From JBOGUF01 sp050696075 (GTDB taxonomy: Bacteria > Chloroflexota > Chloroflexia > Thermomicrobiales > UBA6265), in assembly GCA_050696075.1 (NCBI GenBank), contig JBOGUF010000025.1:4272-68271 (forward strand): a DNA stretch of 64,000 bases, given 5' to 3'. This document shows, one piece after another, positions 59,561-64,000 of the stretch. A model generated the notes under the pieces. The model was not told where the DNA came from. It did not search any database and worked only from the letters and a program-made list of their open reading frames with translations. Both the position numbers and the translations under genes were made by a program. How positions within the stretch are numbered: position 1 is the first letter of the stretch; every line of letters starts with the position of its first letter.

Positions 59561-60421
59561 CTAATTCGACATCTGGTTCCGCAACCGGCCCAAGCCTTCA
59601 ACTTCGACTTCGACCACGTCGCCCGGCTTCAACCACGGCTTGTCGGGGCGACCCATCGCTACGCCTTCGGGGGTGCCGGTTGTGATCACGTCGCCCGGAG
59701 CCAACGGGAAGTAGCGGCTGATGTAGCTGATCAGCTCGGGTACGCTGAAGATCATGTCGCCGGTCGAGGAGTCCTGCCGGATCTCACCGTTGACCCAACA
59801 CTTCAGGCTCAGCCTTTGTGGGTCAGGGACCTGATCGGCGGTCACCAGATAGGGACCGATGGGGAAGAACCGGTCGAGCGTCTTGCCCAACAGCCACTGC
59901 GAGGTCCGCATCTGAAGATCGCGCACGCTGAGATCGTTGGCGGTGCAGTAGCCGCCGACGTAGCTTAGCGCCTCGGCCTCCGCAACGTTGCGCGCCTCCC
60001 GACCAATCACGACCGCTAACTCGACCTCGTAGTCATACTCGGTCGCCACGGTCGGCAGTGGCACATCGTCGTTGTGGGCCGCGATGGTGTTGTTGAACTT
60101 GGAGAAGATGACGGGGCTTTGCGGGATCGGCGCGTTGGTCTCTTCGGCGTGCCGGCGGTAGTTGAGCCCGATGCAGATGAGCTTGCCGGGGTGCGGCAGG
60201 CTCGGTCCGAACGTGAGCGATGCCTCGTCGCGAACCGTGGCTTCGGGTGCGTTGTCGGCCAGCGCCTCCAGCGCGTAGCGCGCGGCGTCGCCACCGGCCA
60301 GAACCGCTTCCACTGTCTCGGGGCCGGTGCCGTTCGAGGCGGCGGCCACGTCGACGATCCCGCGCTCGGTCTTAACGCCGAGCTTCAGTGCCTTACCGTC
60401 CCTGAATGTGACCAGAATCAT
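59561..60421 (-). CDS. Fumarylacetoacetate hydrolase-family protein
   Basis: 286 residues. The catalytic domain shows KLICIGLNYRRHAEETNAPI, PVIFSKFNNTIAAHNDDV, EYDYEVELAVVIGREARNV (metal-binding Glu residues), GYCTANDLSVRDLQMRTSQW and TGTPEGVAMGRPDKPWLKPG, characteristic of FAH/HpcE-type enzymes such as acylpyruvases, oxaloacetate decarboxylases or ureidoglycolate lyases. The exact substrate cannot be set. AGGG lies 7 bases before the ATG at 60421. Confidence 0.9.
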   Translation of the reverse strand: MILVTFRDGKALKLGVKTERGIVDVAAASNGTGPETVEAVLAGGDAARYALEALADNAPEATVRDEASLTFGPSLPHPGKLICIGLNYRRHAEETNAPIPQSPVIFSKFNNTIAAHNDDVPLPTVATEYDYEVELAVVIGREARNVAEAEALSYVGGYCTANDLSVRDLQMRTSQWLLGKTLDRFFPIGPYLVTADQVPDPQRLSLKCWVNGEIRQDSSTGDMIFSVPELISYISRYFPLAPGDVITTGTPEGVAMGRPDKPWLKPGDVVEVEVEGLGRLRNQMSN

Positions 60422-60463
60422 CGAATCGCCCTTCCCTTCCATTGCCGGTGCATTGCCGAATGG

Positions 60464-60487
60464 GGGACCGGCCGGCTGGCCGGTCCC
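60464..60487 (-). terminator. Hairpin downstream of lpdA
   Basis: A perfect 10-bp stem (GGGACCGGCC / GGCCGGTCCC) with a 4-base loop, about 55 bases after the lpdA stop and 43 bases before the FAH-family start. No U-tract. Confidence 0.5.
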
Positions 60488-60540
60488 GTTCCTGCTCGGG
60501 CATTTTCCACGATTGGCGGCCGCCTGTCCGGCCGTCCGCG

Positions 60541-61962
60541 CTAGATGTGAATTGGGTGACCTAAGACCGCGTGCGCCGCCTCGCCGATGACCTCGGAAAC
60601 CGTTGGGTGGGGGTGGACGGTCAACGCCAGCTCCGTCACGCTCGTTTGCAGCAGGCGACCGTGGGCTGCCTCGGCGATCAGTTCGGTCGCGTGGGGGCCG
60701 ATAATGTGGACGCCGAGCACGTCGTCGGTGTCGGCGTCGGCCACGATCTTGGTGAAGCCGTCGGTGTGGCCTTCGATGACCGCCTTCGCGTTCGGCATCA
60801 TCGGAAACTTGCCGACCTTGACGTTGTACCCCAGCTCCTTGGCCTGGTTTTCGGTAAGGCCGACGCTGCCGATCTCCGGCTCGCAGTAGGTGCAGGCGGG
60901 CGAGTTCAGAATATCGAGTGGGTAGGGGTTCTGGCCGCGGATGTGCTCGACCGCGATGATGCCCATATGCATCGCCGTGTGAGCGAGCAACTGCTGGCCG
61001 GTGACGTCGCCGATCGCGTGGATGTTCTGCACGTTTGTCCGCATCATGTCGTCGACTGGAATGTACTCGCCCTTGGTCGTGATGCCGACATCCTCGAGGC
61101 CGATATCTTCGATGTTGCCCTGGCGCCCGATCGCAACGAGCAGGACTTCGGCCTCGGCCGTCATCTCCTTGCCCTTCGCGTCCTTCAGACGCATGGTGAC
61201 GCCCTTCTTGCCGACGTCGATGTCGTCTGCCGTCGGGCGCGCGCCCGGGACCAGACCCATCTTTTGCCGCTGGAACGCTTTGGTGAGCTGCGCCGAGACC
61301 TCGTGATCCTCTTGCGGCACGACGTTGCCGACTAGGGTCACTTTCGAGCCGTAGCGGTGGTAGATCGATGCCCATTCGACGCCGGTGGCGCCGCCGCCGC
61401 GAATAAGAAAGCTCTTCGGCAGGTGTTCGAGCAAGACGGCGTGGTCCGAGTTGATGACGCGTTCGCCGTCGTATGGCACGTCCTTGATCGGCCGCGGCCG
61501 AGAGCCGGTGTTGATGATGACGTTCTTCGCCTTGAGGCTCAACGGTTGGCCGCCGTCGTTCGGAGTCACCCCCACGGTGTTCGCGTCGAGCAGCTTGCCA
61601 CGGCCCATGTAGACCGAGATCTTGTGCTTCTTTTCGAAGAGATAGAGCAGACCTTTGTACTGCTTATCGACAACGGAAATCGACCGCGCGAAGGCGGTTT
61701 CGTAGTCGAAGGTGACCTCGCCGCCGATGTTGACGCCGAACTCCTTCGCCCGCTTCACGTCGTCGAAGACGTCGGCTGACTTGAGGAACGCCTTGGTCGG
61801 GATGCAACCCCGATGGAGGCAGGTGCCGCCGAGCTTGATCTCTTCGACAACGGCGACGTTGAGGCCGAGTTGCTTGGCGCGGATCGCGGCGACGTAGCCG
61901 CCGGTCCCGCCGCCGAGGACGACGAGGTCGAATTGGTTTTGTGGAGTTGGGGACTCCGCCAT
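60541..61962 (-). CDS. lpdA: Dihydrolipoyl dehydrogenase
   Basis: 473 residues; E3 of 2-oxoacid dehydrogenase complexes or glycine cleavage. FAD motif LVVLGGGTGGYVAAIRAKQL, redox disulfide in GGTCLHRGCIPTKAFLKS, NAD motif RGGGATGVEWASIYHRYG, central HAIGDVTGQQLLAHTAMHMG, and the interface His-Glu pair in LALTVHPHPTVSEVIGEAA. No E1 or E2 gene is nearby. The ATG at 61962 has GGAG about 12 bases upstream. Confidence 0.95.
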   Translation of the reverse strand: MAESPTPQNQFDLVVLGGGTGGYVAAIRAKQLGLNVAVVEEIKLGGTCLHRGCIPTKAFLKSADVFDDVKRAKEFGVNIGGEVTFDYETAFARSISVVDKQYKGLLYLFEKKHKISVYMGRGKLLDANTVGVTPNDGGQPLSLKAKNVIINTGSRPRPIKDVPYDGERVINSDHAVLLEHLPKSFLIRGGGATGVEWASIYHRYGSKVTLVGNVVPQEDHEVSAQLTKAFQRQKMGLVPGARPTADDIDVGKKGVTMRLKDAKGKEMTAEAEVLLVAIGRQGNIEDIGLEDVGITTKGEYIPVDDMMRTNVQNIHAIGDVTGQQLLAHTAMHMGIIAVEHIRGQNPYPLDILNSPACTYCEPEIGSVGLTENQAKELGYNVKVGKFPMMPNAKAVIEGHTDGFTKIVADADTDDVLGVHIIGPHATELIAEAAHGRLLQTSVTELALTVHPHPTVSEVIGEAAHAVLGHPIHI

Positions 61963-62161
61963 CTGTCTGCATTCTCCCAGTGTTGTTCGCGGCCGGCCAG
62001 GTGGGCCGGCTTGCGCGTCGCGAATCCCCGGGCGTTGCCGGGGTGATACCGGGAGGAAGTATACGCGGCGACAGCGGCGCGGTTGAGCGCGTCGGTGGCG
62101 GCGTCATCGAGGCCGGACGGGCGGGTGGGGAGACCAACGAGGTGTGAGGGATGACGAATGA

Positions 62162-63031
62162 CTATCCCTTCATGCCGCCGGCCGTCATGCCGACGACGAT
62201 TTGGCGCTGGACGAAGATGGTCAGGACGAGGACCGGCAGGGTGACGATCAGGGCGGCGGCGGCAAGGGCGCCCCAGCGGAGCTGCTCGAAGGTGAGGACA
62301 TTGAAGACGGCAACCGGCAGCGTGCGCGTGTCGCGGCCGGCGAGGACAACGGCGAAGATGAAGTTGTTCCAGGAGAAGATGAAGGAGAGGATGGCGGCGA
62401 CGACGATACCCGGCCGGGAGAGCGGGAGGGCGATGTCGCGGAAGGCCGGCCAGATGCCCGCGCCATCGACCAGGGCCGCCTCTTCGATCTCGGGGTGCAT
62501 GTCCTCGAAGAAGCCCATCATCACCCAGATCGTGATCGGCAGGCCGATGACGAGGTGGGTGATGATCAGCGCCCAGAGGGTGTTGTTCAGGCCCAGTTCG
62601 CGGAAGAGCATGAACCAGGGGATCAGGTAGCTGAGACCGGGGGTCATGCGGGCGATGAGGACAAAGCCGGCCAGGCCATAGGCGCGTGCCTTGGCGATGC
62701 CGTAGCCGGCCGGGACGCCGAGGATCAGGGAAAGCCCGGTGGCGGCGGTGGCGACAATAAGACTGTTGAGGGTGTATTGGCCGAACGGGCTGCCCTCGAA
62801 GACGTGGCGGAAGTTGTCGAGCGTGGGGCCGCGCGGGATGAAGACCGGCGGGTAGGCGATGTTCTGAATATCCGGTTTCAATGAAAGCGAGAGCATCCAG
62901 AAGAAGATGAAGAGGGTCGGCGAAAGCAGCACCAGCAGGCAGAGATAGAACCCCGCCCGCCGCAGGGCTCGCCGGAGGTGAATGGAGGTGGCCGTGGAGC
63001 GCTGAGGCAGCGCGGAGGTCGCTACGCCCAT
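62162..63031 (-). CDS. Sugar ABC transporter permease, MalG/UgpE type
   Basis: 289 residues with six transmembrane helices. The EAA loop is FEDMHPEIEEAALVDGAGIW, preceded by SLIVATAATGLSLILGVPAG and GLPITIWVMMGFF. It pairs with the MalF-type permease whose stop lies 10 bases inside this gene. The solute-binding protein and ATPase are not in the window; the binding protein is expected to the right. Confidence 0.93.
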   Translation of the reverse strand: MGVATSALPQRSTATSIHLRRALRRAGFYLCLLVLLSPTLFIFFWMLSLSLKPDIQNIAYPPVFIPRGPTLDNFRHVFEGSPFGQYTLNSLIVATAATGLSLILGVPAGYGIAKARAYGLAGFVLIARMTPGLSYLIPWFMLFRELGLNNTLWALIITHLVIGLPITIWVMMGFFEDMHPEIEEAALVDGAGIWPAFRDIALPLSRPGIVVAAILSFIFSWNNFIFAVVLAGRDTRTLPVAVFNVLTFEQLRWGALAAAALIVTLPVLVLTIFVQRQIVVGMTAGGMKG

Positions 63032-63969
63032 TTCGTTCGCTGCCGGACGGAGAGCATGACCAGGGAGCAGGCGACGATGATGGCGAAGAAGACGACCACC
63101 ACTGCCGAGGCGTGGCCGATCCGATAGAAGGAGAATGCTTGAAGGTAGAGATAGATGTTGATCGTCTCCGATGCCGTGCCCGGTCCCCCCTGGGTGATGG
63201 CGAAGATGGTGTCAAACGCCTTGAGGGCGTCGATGGTCCGCAGGACGACCGCGACCATGATGAAGGGGAGGACAAGCGGCAGCGTGATATCACGGAAGAT
63301 CTGGAGCGGGTTGGCGCCGTCGACGACCGCCGATTCCAGCGGTTCAGTTGGGAGTGAGGCGAGACCGCCAAGGACGATCAGCATCACGAGCGGGGTCCAC
63401 TGCCAGGTCTCGATCACGACGAGTGAGGGGATGACGGTTTCGGGAGAGTAGACCCAGAGGGAGGGCGGGAGCCCGATCTGAGAGAGCAGGTAGTTGAGGA
63501 CGCCGAGCTGCGGGTGGAACATCATCGTCCAGACGAGGGCGATCGCGACCGGGGTGGCGATCATCGGCATCATGAAGATGACCCGGAACAACCCGCGCCA
63601 GCGGAACTCCTGGTGAAACAAGATCGCCGCGGCGACGCCGAGCAGCACGGGGAAGACGACGGCCATCGCGGTGAAGACGAAGGTGCGACCCATCGCCTCG
63701 CGAAAACGCGAGTCCCGGAAAAGATTGGCGTAGTTGTCGAGGCCGACCCACTCTCGCGGGAAGCCGACCCGCCATTCGTGTAGGCTCATGTAGACTGTAT
63801 AGAGCCAGGGGAAGATGATCACCGTCACCGTGGCGGCGATGGCTGGAACGATGAACAGCAGGTACTTCCGGCGACGTCGATACGATGAGCCGGCCCGCGC
63901 CGAGCCGCCCGCCTTGGGCCGGCTCAACGACACCACGACGCCGCTCGGGCTCGGCGACAGCTTGCGCAC
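63022..63969 (-). CDS. Sugar ABC transporter permease, MalF/UgpA type
   Basis: 315 residues. A basic N-terminus (SYRRRRKYLLFIVPAIAATV) is followed by LYTVYMSLHEWRVGFPREWV, VGLDNYANLFRD and an EAA loop, LASLPTEPLESAVVDGANPL, typical of carbohydrate importers of the CUT1 class. GTG at 63969 has GGAG 8 bases upstream. A heptamer repeat (AGGCGTT) starts 14 bases further upstream. Confidence 0.93.
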   Translation of the reverse strand: MRKLSPSPSGVVVSLSRPKAGGSARAGSSYRRRRKYLLFIVPAIAATVTVIIFPWLYTVYMSLHEWRVGFPREWVGLDNYANLFRDSRFREAMGRTFVFTAMAVVFPVLLGVAAAILFHQEFRWRGLFRVIFMMPMIATPVAIALVWTMMFHPQLGVLNYLLSQIGLPPSLWVYSPETVIPSLVVIETWQWTPLVMLIVLGGLASLPTEPLESAVVDGANPLQIFRDITLPLVLPFIMVAVVLRTIDALKAFDTIFAITQGGPGTASETINIYLYLQAFSFYRIGHASAVVVVFFAIIVACSLVMLSVRQRTKWA

Positions 63970-63983
63970 GGACGGTTCTCCTG

Positions 63984-64000
63984 AGGCGTTAGGGGTTAGG
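63984..64000. repeat. Heptamer repeat at window edge (AGGCGTT family)
   Basis: AGGCGTT, AGGGGTT and AGG reach the window end. The first unit is identical to the AGGCGTT units at 37605-37618, and both arrays lie just upstream of ABC permease genes. The array continues outside the window. Confidence 0.55.

Noticed and set aside
59561..61375. Longer reading of the FAH-family gene to 604 residues
   Set aside because: The extra N-terminus is the out-of-frame mirror of lpdA and contains no domain; the family start and ribosome site support 60421.
61755..63371. A 538-codon minus-strand frame over the permease genes
   Set aside because: It is Arg/Pro/Ser-rich low complexity in the wrong frame; the two permeases explain the region.

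Overview
The window is a GC-rich bacterial chromosome segment with tightly packed genes, no rRNA or tRNA genes that I can see, no CRISPR and no complete mobile element. Housekeeping genes (dxs, alaS, ruvX, coaE, lysA, rpoD, obg, cmk, rluB, nadE, lpdA), lipoproteins with Ala-Ser-Pro linkers and the general gene content fit a member of Chloroflexota, probably class Thermomicrobia. That placement is inferred from gene style, not from a search.

Layout. 1-8.5 kb: truncated dxs, an XRE regulator, a sigma factor fused to an F1-ATPase beta-like region, a PhoR/PhoB-type two-component pair, an S2P/CBS membrane protein, a DarA-like protein and ruvX. 8.5-19.9 kb, nearly all on the minus strand: a baseplate-J-like protein, alaS, an AraC regulator, a hydroxyacid-oxoacid transhydrogenase, mutY, a DsbA-family gene with an in-frame UGA at the catalytic position, coaE and an ABC-F ATPase. 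19.9-30.8 kb: lysA, rpoD and obg on the plus strand; plsC, cmk, rluB and a D,D-carboxypeptidase on the minus strand; then a phosphoesterase/aminotransferase-like pair. 30.8-34.3 kb: a copper/cytochrome locus. 35.7-40.2 kb: a Dpp-type ABC importer with a FadR-type regulator. 40.3-46.3 kb: MoeB with rhodanese, then sensor and response-regulator genes. 46.3-58.7 kb: IS630 remnant, methyltransferase, cytidine deaminase, bactofilin-like protein, serine hydrolase, CysQ-like phosphatase, two cupredoxin lipoproteins, a degenerate phosphotriesterase homologue with a HAD phosphatase, and a FAD amine oxidase. 58.7-64 kb: nadE, a fumarylacetoacetase-family enzyme, lpdA and a sugar ABC permease pair.

The strongest leads are two. 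The gene at 2225-3820 joins an ECF sigma factor to a nearly full-length but internally deleted F1-ATPase beta chain in one uninterrupted frame. The gene at 16615-17238 is open except for a UGA exactly where the DsbA family has its catalytic cysteine, followed by a hairpin with a GGUCUG loop at SECIS distance, so it is probably a selenoprotein.

Other recurring themes are proteins that keep a fold but lose catalytic residues (S2P without its second zinc His, a HisC-like protein without the PLP lysine, a phosphotriesterase homologue without most metal ligands), and heptanucleotide tandem repeats sitting directly on gene boundaries at five places.
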